NCBI GenBank assembly: GCA_019750135.1 | Contig: JAIEOV010000008.1 | Location: 81,302-145,301, forward strand | Source: Reyranella sp. | GTDB taxonomy: Bacteria > Pseudomonadota > Alphaproteobacteria > Reyranellales > Reyranellaceae | DNA length: 64,000 nt | Direction: 5' to 3' | Part shown: positions 46,896 to 55,553 of the stretch, in pieces | Numbering within the stretch: the first letter of the stretch is position 1 | Layout of the letters: each line of letters begins with the position of its first letter | The notes under the pieces: model-generated | Told to the model about the DNA's origin: nothing | The model's input: only the letters and a program-made list of their open reading frames with translations | Database searches by the model: none | Program-made: the position numbers and the translations under genes

Positions 46896-47738
46896 ATGCT
46901 GGGTTGGATAAAAGACCGCTTCCGTCGCGGGCCTGTCGTTCCGGTCATCCGTCTCTCGGGTGTCATCGCCTCGGGTGGTCTCTTGGGCAGCCGCGGCCTT
47001 TCCATCGAGAGTGTGGCGCCATTGCTCAAGCGCGCCTTCGACATGCGTGGCGCCAAGGCTGTCGCGCTCTCCATCAATTCACCCGGCGGCTCGCCGGTGC
47101 AGTCGGCGCTGATCGGCCAGCGCATCCGCCTGCTGGCGGCGGAGAAGGACGTGAAGGTGATCGCCTTCGTCGAGGACGTCGCTGCCTCGGGCGGCTATTG
47201 GCTGGCCTGCGCCGCCGACGAGATCATCGTCGACCCGAGCTCGATCGTGGGCTCGATCGGTGTCATCAGCGCGGGCTTCGGCTTCCAGGACCTGATCGGC
47301 CGCATCGGCGTCGAGCGTCGCATGCACACCTCGGGCGAGCGCAAGTCGATGCTCGATCCCTTCCGGCCCGAGAAGCCCGAGGACGTCGAGCGCCTGCACC
47401 GCCTGCAGGCCGAGATCCATGACGGCTTCAAGGACTGGGTGCGCGAGCGCCGCGCCGGCAAATTGAAAGCCGAGGAGACGACGCTGTTCAGCGGCGAGTT
47501 CTGGACCGGCAAGCGCGGGCTGGAGCTCGGACTGGTCGACGGCATCGGCGAGTTGCGTGCGACGCTACAGTCACGGTACGGCGCCAAGGTGCATCTGCCG
47601 GTGATCGGTCCGCGGCGTCGCCTGCTGTCGCGCTTCGGGCTCGGCGCATCGATTGGCGGAACGGGCATCGACAGCATCGGGCCTGCGACGTTGGCAGCGA
47701 TCGAAGAGCGCCTACACTGGACACGGTTTGGACTATAG
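46896..47738 (+). CDS. S49 family serine peptidase (SppA/SohB-like, short form)
   Basis: This 280-residue peptidase has catalytic Ser98 in EDVAASGGYWLACAADEI and general-base Lys150 in SGERKSMLDPF, with LSINSPGGSPVQS upstream. It is the half-length form, which assembles as an oligomer. There is no N-terminal signal peptide or convincing membrane anchor, so it may act in the cytosol or at the inner membrane face. Start lies 24 bases after trmN6. Confidence 0.92.
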   Translation: MLGWIKDRFRRGPVVPVIRLSGVIASGGLLGSRGLSIESVAPLLKRAFDMRGAKAVALSINSPGGSPVQSALIGQRIRLLAAEKDVKVIAFVEDVAASGGYWLACAADEIIVDPSSIVGSIGVISAGFGFQDLIGRIGVERRMHTSGERKSMLDPFRPEKPEDVERLHRLQAEIHDGFKDWVRERRAGKLKAEETTLFSGEFWTGKRGLELGLVDGIGELRATLQSRYGAKVHLPVIGPRRRLLSRFGLGASIGGTGIDSIGPATLAAIEERLHWTRFGL

Positions 47739-47747
47739 GAACAGGCG

Positions 47748-48200
47748 ATGAAACTGCTCAGCCCCGTGCATCCCGACGACATGTCGGCCGTTCGAACCTG
47801 GTTCGAGACGCTCGCCAAGCATTGCCGCGACGTCGACTACGAGGGCGCACGACCTATCTTCGCCGAGGACATGATCGCGTTCGGCACCTTCACCGACTTC
47901 ATGACCGGCCGCGATCTCGCCGAGGAGAAGCAGTGGCGCAACGTCTGGGGCACCATCCGCAACTTCCGTTACGATCTCAGCAAGATCGAGGCGATCGTCT
48001 CGGCCGACCGGCTGACCGCGATCGGCATGGCGGTCTGGCAGTCCGACGGCTTCCACCCCAACGGCGACCGCTTCGACCGTCCGGGCCGCACCACGGTGAC
48101 CCTCGGCCGCAAGCAGGTCGGCGATCCCTTCATCGCCACCCACACCCACATGTCCCTGTTCCGCGGCACGCCGGAACGGAGCTACGGGAACTTCGGCTGA
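47748..48200 (+). CDS. NTF2-like (SnoaL/DUF4440-type) protein
   Basis: This 150-residue protein has the cone-shaped NTF2-like pattern: a long N-terminal helix (MSAVRTWFETLAKHCRDVDYEGARPIFAEDMIAFGT, quoted in part: TWFETLAKHCRDVDYE), then strands IRNFRYDLSKIEAIVSADRLTAIGMAVW and GRTTVTLGR, ending THMSLFRGTPERSYG. Such proteins bind small molecules or act as isomerases or hydratases; no substrate can be assigned. It follows the S49 gene by 9 bases, so they may share a transcript. Confidence 0.8.
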   Translation: MKLLSPVHPDDMSAVRTWFETLAKHCRDVDYEGARPIFAEDMIAFGTFTDFMTGRDLAEEKQWRNVWGTIRNFRYDLSKIEAIVSADRLTAIGMAVWQSDGFHPNGDRFDRPGRTTVTLGRKQVGDPFIATHTHMSLFRGTPERSYGNFG

Positions 48201-48202
48201 TC

Positions 48203-48687
48203 TCTTCCGGACCGAGCCTCCGGCTCGCTCATGTCTTCTCATGTTCTCTTTCATATTCCTCTCCCCCTTCGGGGGAGAGGTTAGGTGAGGGGGCGACGCG
48301 AAGATCGTCTCCTTTCATCCCCCTCACCTCGCCTCTCCCCCAAGGGCAGGGCTATCGCGTATGGCCATTTTCCCGTCATCCCGAGCGGAGCCGCCCGAAG
48401 GGCGGCGCAGTCGAGGGACCTCTTTTTGTCGATGCATCAACAAAACAGGTCCCTCCGCTCCGCCTCGCGTAGCCTGTCCCGAGCACAGTCGAGGGGCTCG
48501 GCTCCGGCCTGCCTTCGCCGAAGCGAAGCCGCTTCGGCTTCGCGCAGGCAGGTCGGGATGACGGGGTTTTGCGGTCATATGCGATAGCCCTGCCCCCAAG
48601 GGGGCGAGGAGCATGAGAGATGAGCATGAAAAGAGATGAGCGCGCGGGGAAGGTCGCGTCAGACGCGACCCAGCGCGCGGTCCGGAA
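48203..48687. repeat. Composite of nested palindromic elements
   Basis: This gene-free region carries outer 11-base inverted ends TCTTCCGGACC (48203-48213) and GGTCCGGAAGA (48677-48687). The left end continues into a GAGCC-tcc-GGCTC hairpin and the right end into GGTCGCGT-cag-ACGCGACC (48650-48668) inside a GCGCGC stem. Between them lie a 10-bp hairpin with TTC loop (48258-48280), GTGAGGGGG/CCCCCTCAC arms and the inserted element 48347-48590. No gene or promoter is visible. Confidence 0.75.
48347..48590. mobile_element. MITE-like insertion with 12-base inverted ends and 10-base target duplication
   Basis: A 244-base element with perfect terminal inverted repeats CAGGGCTATCGC (48347-48358) and GCGATAGCCCTG (48579-48590), flanked by the direct repeat CCCCCAAGGG (48337-48346 and 48591-48600). 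It interrupts a pre-existing palindromic repeat. Its interior shares the CCCGTCATCCCGA and GAGGGACCTCTTT blocks with the element at 21225-21364. There is no coding capacity, so any movement needs a transposase elsewhere. Confidence 0.75.
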
Positions 48688-48689
48688 GA

Positions 48690-49622
48690 CTAAGGATCCA
48701 TCGCGCCCTTGCGCTCGACGATCATCCGATACTGATCGGGCTGGCGGTGGATCGCGAAGTTGAAGGTCGTGCGCTTGTAGCTTTGGCCGGCGTCGAGGTC
48801 GCAGCGATAGACGATCAGCTCGTCGGCCTCGCCGCCGGCGCGCGCCACGACCTTGCCTGACGGCGCCACGATCATCGAATCGGCGAGCGAGGGCACGCCC
48901 TCCTCGTTGCCACCCTTGGCCACGCCGACCACCCAGGTGCCGTTCTGGTAGGCGCCGGCCTGCATGGAGAGCTGGTTATGGAACCACGAATGCTCGTCGT
49001 GGTCGGGCGAGGGCGCGTTGTGCAGCGGCGTATTGTAGCCCAGCAGCACCATCTCGACGTTCTGCAGGCCCATGACGCGGTAGGTCTCGGGCCAGCGCCG
49101 GTCGTTGCAGATGCACATGCCCATGTTGCCGCCGAACGCCTTGAACACCGGGAAGCCGAGATTGCCGACCTCGAAGTAGCGCTTCTCGAGATGCTGGAAC
49201 GGCCGCTCGGGCTCGTGCTCGGCGTGGCCCGGCAGATGGACCTTGCGATACTTGCCGACGATCTGGCCGTCGCGCTCGACCAGGATTGACGTATTGAAGC
49301 GCCGCACGCGGCCGTTCTCGTTGGCGAGCTCGGCATAGCCCAGGCAGAAGCCCATCGCGAGGCGCTTGGCCTCGGTGAAAAGCGGCGCCGTCTCGTTCGA
49401 CGGCATTTCCTGCTCGAAGAAGGAATCGATCTCGGCCTGGTCGGTCATCCACCAGCGCGGAAAGAAGGTCGTCAGGGTGAGCTCGGGGAAGACCACGAGC
49501 TCGCAGCCCATGCGCTTGGCCTCGCGCAGATGCGCGATCAGCCGCTCGACCACGTCGCGGCGCGAATGGCTGCGCTGGATCGGACCCATCTGGGCGGCGC
49601 CCACTGTCAGAAAACGCGTCAT
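48690..49622 (-). CDS. N-carbamoyl-D-amino-acid hydrolase
   Basis: This 310-residue nitrilase-superfamily enzyme hydrolyses N-carbamoyl-D-amino acids to D-amino acids, CO2 and ammonia. The catalytic triad sits at the same numbers as in the Agrobacterium enzyme: Glu47 (VVFPELTL), Lys127 (YRKVHLPG) and Cys172 (MCICNDRRWPE). Further matches are TTFFPRWWMTD, GYAELANENG, PFQHLEKRYFE, GYNTPLHN and SMQAGAYQNG. No hydantoinase gene is nearby, but an L-carbamoylase gene lies 2.4 kb away. Confidence 0.92.
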   Translation of the reverse strand: MTRFLTVGAAQMGPIQRSHSRRDVVERLIAHLREAKRMGCELVVFPELTLTTFFPRWWMTDQAEIDSFFEQEMPSNETAPLFTEAKRLAMGFCLGYAELANENGRVRRFNTSILVERDGQIVGKYRKVHLPGHAEHEPERPFQHLEKRYFEVGNLGFPVFKAFGGNMGMCICNDRRWPETYRVMGLQNVEMVLLGYNTPLHNAPSPDHDEHSWFHNQLSMQAGAYQNGTWVVGVAKGGNEEGVPSLADSMIVAPSGKVVARAGGEADELIVYRCDLDAGQSYKRTTFNFAIHRQPDQYRMIVERKGAMDP

Positions 49623-49671
49623 GTCACCCTCCGGCGAGAATTATCGCCGGGCACCATGCAAGGTCCAAGCC

Positions 49672-50652
49672 TTATGGCTGGGCAAGCGTGGCGTGGAGCT
49701 GATTGTTGAGTGCGCCCCAGGCCTTCTTCCGACGGGTGGCCTCGAGCGCACCGCTCTGCGAATTGCGCCAGAACATGAGGCCCGACCGGCCGGACAGCGT
49801 ACTCGCCTTGACAACGCTGCCGTCCTCCAGCCGCACGCGCGAGCCGGCCGTGACATAGCAGCCGGCCTCGACCACGCAGTCGTCACCCAGCGAGATGCCG
49901 ATGCCGGCATTGGCGCCGATGAGGCAGCGCTCGCCGACCGAGACCTGGACCTTTCCGCCGCCTGACAAGGTGCCCATGATCGAGGCACCGCCGCCGACAT
50001 CGCTGCCGTTGCCGACGATCACGCCGGCGCTGATGCGGCCTTCGACCATGCAGGCGCCGAGTGTGCCGGCGTTGAAGTTGCAGAAACCCTCGTGCATGAC
50101 CATCGTGCCGGAAGCGAGATGCGCGCCCAGCCGCACACGAGCCGTGTCGGCAATCCGCACGCCGCTCGGCACGACGTAGTCGGTCATGCGCGGGACCTTG
50201 TCGATGCCGCGGACGTCCATTGCCACACCCCTGACGCGCGCCCTCATGCGGATGGCGTCGAGCGTGTCGAGCGGACAGGGGCCGAGCGTCGTCCAGGCGA
50301 CGGTCGGCACGAGCTGGAACAGGCCGTCGAGGTTCACCGTGTTCGGCTTGACCAGCCGATGGCTGAGGAGATGCAGCCTGAGATAGACGTCGTGCGTGTC
50401 GAGCGGCTTGTCGGCCAGGGACGCGATCTCCGTCCGGATCGGCACGATCTCGACACTGCGGATGTCGTCCTTGCGGGCATAGGACGACAGCTCATCCGCC
50501 GACGAGCCACGCAGGGAAAGCCCGGTCGCGCGCTCCGTGCCCGCCTTGCCGCCGGACGTCAGCTTCAGGTTCAGGAACCAGGCATCGAGGATCGTGCCGT
50601 CGCTGGCGACGGTGGCGAATCCTTCTCCTTGTGCACCGGATGTCACATGCAT
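49672..50652 (-). CDS. dapD: Tetrahydrodipicolinate N-succinyltransferase, actinobacterial-type DapD
   Basis: This 326-residue left-handed beta-helix acyltransferase acts in the succinylase branch of lysine/diaminopimelate synthesis. The sequence fits the longer DapD class known from Mycobacterium: DVYLRLHLLSHRLVKPN, GIDKVPRMTDYVVPSGVRIAD (quoted in part), VRLGAHLASGTMVMHEGFCNFNAGTLG (quoted in part: MHEGFCNFNAGTLG), MVEGRISAGVIVGNGSDVGGGASIMGTLSGGGK (in part: SDVGGGASIMGTLSGGG) and ERCLIGANAGIGISLGDDC. Most alphaproteobacteria carry the shorter class; whether another copy exists cannot be seen here. Confidence 0.88.
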   Translation of the reverse strand: MHVTSGAQGEGFATVASDGTILDAWFLNLKLTSGGKAGTERATGLSLRGSSADELSSYARKDDIRSVEIVPIRTEIASLADKPLDTHDVYLRLHLLSHRLVKPNTVNLDGLFQLVPTVAWTTLGPCPLDTLDAIRMRARVRGVAMDVRGIDKVPRMTDYVVPSGVRIADTARVRLGAHLASGTMVMHEGFCNFNAGTLGACMVEGRISAGVIVGNGSDVGGGASIMGTLSGGGKVQVSVGERCLIGANAGIGISLGDDCVVEAGCYVTAGSRVRLEDGSVVKASTLSGRSGLMFWRNSQSGALEATRRKKAWGALNNQLHATLAQP

Positions 50653-50661
50653 CCGGCAAAC

Positions 50662-51489
50662 CTACGGCCCGGCCCGCTTCACGTCATTGGTGAATTCGGA
50701 TGCGCAGAACGTGCCGCCCTGGAACACGTCACCTACCGGATCGGGGCCGATCTTGGCCTGCTCGCCTTCGGCATGGGCGCGATGATCCTCGGACTTGCCC
50801 TTCGGCCGGTAGCCCAGCGCATGGGCACGCGAGTTGTCCCACCACGACGTCGCATTGTCCGAGACGCCGTACACGATCTCGAAGCGGATGTCGGGATGGT
50901 TCAGGCCGATGCCGATCAGCTGCACGATGTCCTCGGGCGAGATCCAGATCGCGAGCCGCCGCACATCGAGCGGCCGCGGGCCGACGTTACCGATGCGCAG
51001 GCAGGTCACGCTCATGCCGTGCTTGTCGGCATAGAGCGCGCCCAGCGCCTCGCCGAACGCCTTGCTGACGCCATAGCGGCTGTCGGGCCGCACCGTGACG
51101 TCGGTGCCGATCTTGCGCTTGCGCGGGTAGAAGCCGACCGCGTGGTTGGACGAGGCGAAGATCACGCGCTTGACGCCGGCCTGGCGCGCCGCCTCGAAGA
51201 GGTTGTAGCAGCCGATGATGTTGGCCTGCAGGATCGTGTCCCACGGCCCTTCGACCGAATAGCCGCCGAGATGGATGACGCTGTCGGCGCCCTTGACCGC
51301 GGCGGCGACTTCGTCGGGCTTGGTGAGGTCGGCGGCGACGAACGTCTCCGACGACAGCAGGTCCTTGGGCTTCACCTTGTCGCTCAGCACCAGTCCCGGA
51401 TAGAGGGGCGCCAGCAACGGCCGGATCATGGTGCCGATGCCGCCGGATGCGCCGGTGAAGACGATGCGGCGCGCGCTAGCGTCGGCCAT
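50662..51489 (-). CDS. NAD-dependent uronate-dehydrogenase-like SDR protein
   Basis: This 275-residue extended short-chain dehydrogenase closely follows bacterial uronate dehydrogenase: FTGASGGIGTMIRPLLAP (NAD loop), DSVIHLGGYSVEGPWDTILQANIIGCYNLFEAAR (in part: VIHLGGYSVEGPW), VIFASSNHAVGFYPR, catalytic SRYGVSKAFGE (Tyr, Lys), FEIVYGVSDNATSWWDNS and the end FQGGTF. Uronate dehydrogenase oxidises glucuronate or galacturonate to aldarolactone. No other uronate genes are adjacent, so the true sugar acid is unproven. ATG 51489 follows GGAGA at 5 bases. Confidence 0.85.
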   Translation of the reverse strand: MADASARRIVFTGASGGIGTMIRPLLAPLYPGLVLSDKVKPKDLLSSETFVAADLTKPDEVAAAVKGADSVIHLGGYSVEGPWDTILQANIIGCYNLFEAARQAGVKRVIFASSNHAVGFYPRKRKIGTDVTVRPDSRYGVSKAFGEALGALYADKHGMSVTCLRIGNVGPRPLDVRRLAIWISPEDIVQLIGIGLNHPDIRFEIVYGVSDNATSWWDNSRAHALGYRPKGKSEDHRAHAEGEQAKIGPDPVGDVFQGGTFCASEFTNDVKRAGP

Positions 51490-51652
51490 TTTTCTCTCCT
51501 TGTGCCAGTCTGCGATAACGCTCGAGCGAGCGCGTGAGGTGCTTGTAATGGATGCGCTCAAGATAAGCCCGCCGCTCGGCCAGCGTGTCAATCGAAAGCA
51601 GCCCGTGCGACCCAACCTGTTCCTCGGCAAGTTCTGAGGGTAAAAGGCCGGC

Positions 51653-52075
51653 ATGTCCGGCAACATCCGTCGCGCCCGTCTCGAGGAGCGCCCGCGCATC
51701 ACCGAGATCCGCCTCGCCGTGCGCGAGAACCAGCTGATGGATCCGTCGCGCGTTACCGACGCCGACTATCAGTGGTTCTCCGACAATCCCGGCATCTGGG
51801 TCTGGGAGGAGAACGGGCAGATCCTGGGCTTCTCCGCCGCCGACACGCGCGACGGCACGATCTGGGCGCTGTTCATCGATCCCGATCACGAGGGCCGCGG
51901 CATCGGCCGCGCCCTCTTGGCAAAAGCCTGCGCCGTGCTGCGCGCAGCGGGCCATCGCACCGCCACGCTCGGCACCGCGCCCGGCTCGCGCGCTGACGGC
52001 TTCTATCGCCGAGCCGGCTGGGTCGCCTTGTACATCGACAAGCGCGGCGAGCAGATCCTGCGCCTAGACCTCTGA
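51653..52075 (+). CDS. GNAT family N-acetyltransferase
   Basis: This 140-residue acetyltransferase has the acetyl-CoA loop IDPDHEGRGIGRALL (Q/RxxGxG/A type), the N-terminal IRRARLEERPRITEIRLAV and the C-terminal GFYRRAGW motif. The substrate is unknown. It overlaps the convergent carbamoylase gene by 12 bases and is divergent from the uronate-dehydrogenase-like gene across 163 bases. Confidence 0.88.
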   Translation: MSGNIRRARLEERPRITEIRLAVRENQLMDPSRVTDADYQWFSDNPGIWVWEENGQILGFSAADTRDGTIWALFIDPDHEGRGIGRALLAKACAVLRAAGHRTATLGTAPGSRADGFYRRAGWVALYIDKRGEQILRLDL

Positions 52076-53290
52076 GGCGAGCTCCAGCATCAAGTTGGCC
52101 AGCACCTGCGCGCCCGCCAGGAGGTCGGCCGCTTCGGTGTGCTCCTTGACGTTGTGGCTGAGGCCCGCGACGGACGGCACGAAGATCATCGCCGTCGGGC
52201 AGATACGCTGCATCATCTGCGCGTCGTGGCCCGCACCCGACGGCATGCGCCGCGTCGAGAGCTTCAGCGCCCCGGCATGACGCTCGACGCGATCGACCAG
52301 GCCGGTGTTGAAGATCACCGGCTCGAAGCGCGCCAGCACCTTGGCCTCGACCTCGACGCGCTCGGCCGCGGCGACCTCGGCGATGTGCGCCGCGACCCGT
52401 GCCTCGGCCTCCTTGAGCTTATCCTCGTCGGTGTTGCGCAGATCGACGGTGAACACCGCGCGATTGGGCACGACGTTGATCAGATTGGGCCGGAGCGACA
52501 GGGCGCCCACTGTGCCGACCTGGTCGCCACCCATCTCGCGCGCCAGGCCGCGCACGAAGACATTGACCGAGGCTGCGAGATAGCCCGCGTCACGCCGCAG
52601 ACGCATCGGCGTCGTGCCGGCGTGGTTGGAGACGCCGGTCACGGTGTACTCGGTCCACGAGATGCCCTGCACGCTCTCGACCACGCCCACCTGCAACTTC
52701 TCCTCGTCGAGGATCGGGCCCTGCTCGATATGCAGCTCGACGAAGGCATGCGGTTTGAGCTCGCCCGGCCTGGCGGCGCCGAGATAGCCGATGCGGCGCA
52801 GTTCATCGCCGACCGCGATGCCGTCCTTGTCGGTGGCGGCATAGGCCTCGTTCAGGCCGAGGCCGCCGGCATAGACCAGGCTGCCCATCATGTCGGGCTG
52901 GAAGCGCGCGCCCTCCTCGTTGGTGAAGAAGGCGACGGCGATCGGCCGGCGCGTCGTGACCTTCGCTTCGTCCAGGGCGCGCACGACCTCGAGGCCGGCC
53001 AGCACGCCGTAATTGCCGTCATAGCGGCCGCCCGTGCGCACCGTATCGATATGGCTGCCGGTCATCACCGGCGGCAGATTCTCGGCGCCGGCGCGGACGC
53101 CGATCACGTTGCCGATCGCGTCGATGCGCACGTCGAGGCCGGCCGCCTTCATCCAGCCGACCAGAAGATCGCGGCCGGCCTTGTCTTCGTCCGTGAGCGC
53201 CAACCGCGCGCATCCGCCGCCCTCGATGGCGCCGATCCCGGCCAGTTCGTCGAGCGCACCCAGCAGGCGTTTTTCATCGATCAGCAACAT
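52064..53290 (-). CDS. N-carbamoyl-L-amino-acid hydrolase / allantoate amidohydrolase family (M20)
   Basis: This 408-residue di-zinc amidohydrolase has metal-ligand blocks GSHIDTVRTGGRYDGNYGVLAGLE (in part: GSHIDTVRTGGRYDGNYG), FFTNEEGARFQPDMMGS, HAFVELHIEQGPILDEE and, at the end, MPSGAGHDAQMM and SHNVKEHT. This pattern covers L-carbamoylase, beta-ureidopropionase and allantoate amidohydrolase; sequence alone does not separate them. The nearby D-carbamoylase favours an L-carbamoylase. Confidence 0.9.
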   Translation of the reverse strand: MLLIDEKRLLGALDELAGIGAIEGGGCARLALTDEDKAGRDLLVGWMKAAGLDVRIDAIGNVIGVRAGAENLPPVMTGSHIDTVRTGGRYDGNYGVLAGLEVVRALDEAKVTTRRPIAVAFFTNEEGARFQPDMMGSLVYAGGLGLNEAYAATDKDGIAVGDELRRIGYLGAARPGELKPHAFVELHIEQGPILDEEKLQVGVVESVQGISWTEYTVTGVSNHAGTTPMRLRRDAGYLAASVNVFVRGLAREMGGDQVGTVGALSLRPNLINVVPNRAVFTVDLRNTDEDKLKEAEARVAAHIAEVAAAERVEVEAKVLARFEPVIFNTGLVDRVERHAGALKLSTRRMPSGAGHDAQMMQRICPTAMIFVPSVAGLSHNVKEHTEAADLLAGAQVLANLMLELASEV

Positions 53291-53408
53291 GATTTCCCCA
53301 ATGACCTCAGGACCTTAGACTTGTGTACCGGACGGCGCAAAATATCACGCCGGGGTGATCCGGATTGCCTTGCAAGAGCGTAGGTCGAGCGTCACTTACT
53401 AGGCTCTC

Positions 53409-55532
53409 ATGAAGCGTCTGCTCGCCCTTCTCCTGGTGTTGATCGCGGCCCCGGCCTTCGGCCAGTCCGTGGTGCAGACCGAGAACGTGCGCGCCGAGCT
53501 TCTGGCCGACGTTTCCGCGGTCAAGCCGGGCGAGCCGTTCTGGGTCGGGCTGCGCCAGACCATCCGGCCGAAGTGGCATACCTACTGGAAGAACCCGGGC
53601 GACTCCGGCCTGCCCACCGAGATCGCCTGGAAACTACCCGAGGGCGCCAAGGCCGATCCCATCGTCTGGCCGCGGCCGCATCTCTTCGACCTGAGCGGCG
53701 TCATCAACTACGGCTTCAAGGACGAGGTCACGCTGCTGGTGCGCATCACGCCGCCTGCCAACGCCTCCGGCAACTTCAGGCTCGCCGCCGAAGCCAACTG
53801 GCTTGTGTGCGAGGACGTCTGCATCCCCGAGGACGCCAAGCTCGAGCTCACCCTGCCGGTGACGGCGACCGGCGCGCCCGCACCGCCGGCCACGCGCGCG
53901 ATCTTCGACAAGGCGCGCCAGCTCGTGCCGATGCAGAGCCCGTGGCCGGCGCGCTACGGCATCGCCAAGTCGGGCGATCCGACGCTGATCGTCGAAGCCA
54001 AGGGCCTCAAGGCCGACACCATCCGCGACGTCTATTTCTTCCCGGCCGACTGGGGACCGGTCGCCAGCATGGCCAAGCAGACGGCCACCATCGGCCCCGA
54101 GGGCATCCGCATCCCGCTGAAGCGCGGCGATGCCAAGGCGGCCCTGCCCACCGATTTTTCGGGCACGCTGACGCTCACCGAGAAGACGGCAGGCGGCGAT
54201 GTCCAGCAGGCCTTCGACGTCACGGCCAAGCTCGACCCCGCCTTCGTGCCGACCGCCTCGTTGGCCGCGGCTGGCGGCGAGCAATTGTCGCTGGTCGAGG
54301 CCCTGCTGTTCGCGCTTCTGGGCGGCCTGATCCTGAACCTGATGCCCTGCGTGTTCCCGGTGCTCGCCATGAAGGCCGCGGCCTTCGCGCGCCTCGCTGG
54401 CCATGAGAGGAGCGCCATGCGGCGCGACGGTGTGGCCTACACACTGGGCGTGCTGGTCTCCTTCGCGATCATGGCTGCGGTCGTCATCGCCATCCGCGCC
54501 AGCGTGGGCGACGTGAGCTGGGGCTTCCAGTTCCAGTCGCCGGTGTTCTCGCTGCTGATCGCCTACCTGTTCTTCGTCGTCGGACTCAATCTCTCCGGCG
54601 TCTTCGAGTTCTCCAGCCGCTTTGCCGGTGTCGGCCAGGGTCTTGCCGCGCGCGGCGGCACGACCGGCGCATTCTTCACCGGCGTTCTGGCGGTGATCGT
54701 GGCGACGCCGTGCACCGCGCCCTTCATGGCGGCGGCGCTGGGCTTTGCACTCAGCCAGCCCGCGCCGCAGACCGTAGCCGTGCTGCTGGCGCTGGGACTG
54801 GGGCTCGCCTTGCCCTACCTCGTGCTGTCGCTCACGCCTGCACTTCAACGCCTGATGCCGCGCCCCGGCCCGTGGATGGACCGGCTGCGCCAGTTCCTCG
54901 CCTTCCCGATGTACGCCTCGGCCGTGTGGATGATCTGGGTGCTGATCCAACAGACCGGCGCCGACGGCGTGATCTACGCCCTGGGCGGCATGATCCTGAT
55001 CGCCTTCGCGATCTGGCTGCTGAAGCTCGGCAGCGGCGCGTCGGCCGCCACGTGGGTTCGGCGCGGCCTCGCCGCCGTCGCCGTGCTGCTGGCCTTCGCC
55101 GCGGCGCTCAAGCTCGAAGACGGTTCGGCCACTGCGGCCTCGGCGTCGGGCGGTCCGTCGGCCGGCGTGAACTTCGACGGCTGGGAGCGCTTCTCGCGCG
55201 CGCGCATGAACGAGGCGGTCGCCGCCGGCAAGCCGGTGTTCGTCGATTTCACGGCGGCGTGGTGCATCACCTGCCTGGTCAACGAGCGCGTCGCGCTCGA
55301 GACGCAAGCCGTGCGCCACGCCTTTGAACAAGCCGGAGTCGTGAAACTCAAGGGCGACTGGACCAATCGCGACCCCGAGATCACATCTTCGTTGAAGGAA
55401 CTGGGACGGGCCGGCGTTCCCCTCTATCTTTTCTGGGCCCCGGGTGCCGCGCAGCCCAAGATTCTGCCGCAGGTCCTCACCGAGTCGTTGATTCTTTCCG
55501 AACTGGCCGCGCTGCCCCAAGCCAAGCGTTAG
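53409..55532 (+). CDS. DsbD/ScsB-type transmembrane thiol reductase
   Basis: This 707-residue protein carries electrons from cytosolic thioredoxin to periplasmic thiols. Layout: signal peptide (AFGQ), periplasmic alpha domain with Cys134 and Cys138 (VCEDVCIPE), a membrane domain of about eight helices with Cys314 (NLMPCVFPVLAMK) and Cys435 (VATPCTAPFM), and a C-terminal thioredoxin domain with Cys619-Cys622 (AAWCITCLVNE). The redox chain is complete. The CxxC type and long alpha domain resemble ScsB of copper-stress systems. The redoxin gene starts 21 bases downstream. Confidence 0.92.
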   Translation: MKRLLALLLVLIAAPAFGQSVVQTENVRAELLADVSAVKPGEPFWVGLRQTIRPKWHTYWKNPGDSGLPTEIAWKLPEGAKADPIVWPRPHLFDLSGVINYGFKDEVTLLVRITPPANASGNFRLAAEANWLVCEDVCIPEDAKLELTLPVTATGAPAPPATRAIFDKARQLVPMQSPWPARYGIAKSGDPTLIVEAKGLKADTIRDVYFFPADWGPVASMAKQTATIGPEGIRIPLKRGDAKAALPTDFSGTLTLTEKTAGGDVQQAFDVTAKLDPAFVPTASLAAAGGEQLSLVEALLFALLGGLILNLMPCVFPVLAMKAAAFARLAGHERSAMRRDGVAYTLGVLVSFAIMAAVVIAIRASVGDVSWGFQFQSPVFSLLIAYLFFVVGLNLSGVFEFSSRFAGVGQGLAARGGTTGAFFTGVLAVIVATPCTAPFMAAALGFALSQPAPQTVAVLLALGLGLALPYLVLSLTPALQRLMPRPGPWMDRLRQFLAFPMYASAVWMIWVLIQQTGADGVIYALGGMILIAFAIWLLKLGSGASAATWVRRGLAAVAVLLAFAAALKLEDGSATAASASGGPSAGVNFDGWERFSRARMNEAVAAGKPVFVDFTAAWCITCLVNERVALETQAVRHAFEQAGVVKLKGDWTNRDPEITSSLKELGRAGVPLYLFWAPGAAQPKILPQVLTESLILSELAALPQAKR

Positions 55533-55553
55533 GCCTAAGCGTTAGGAGGCCAC

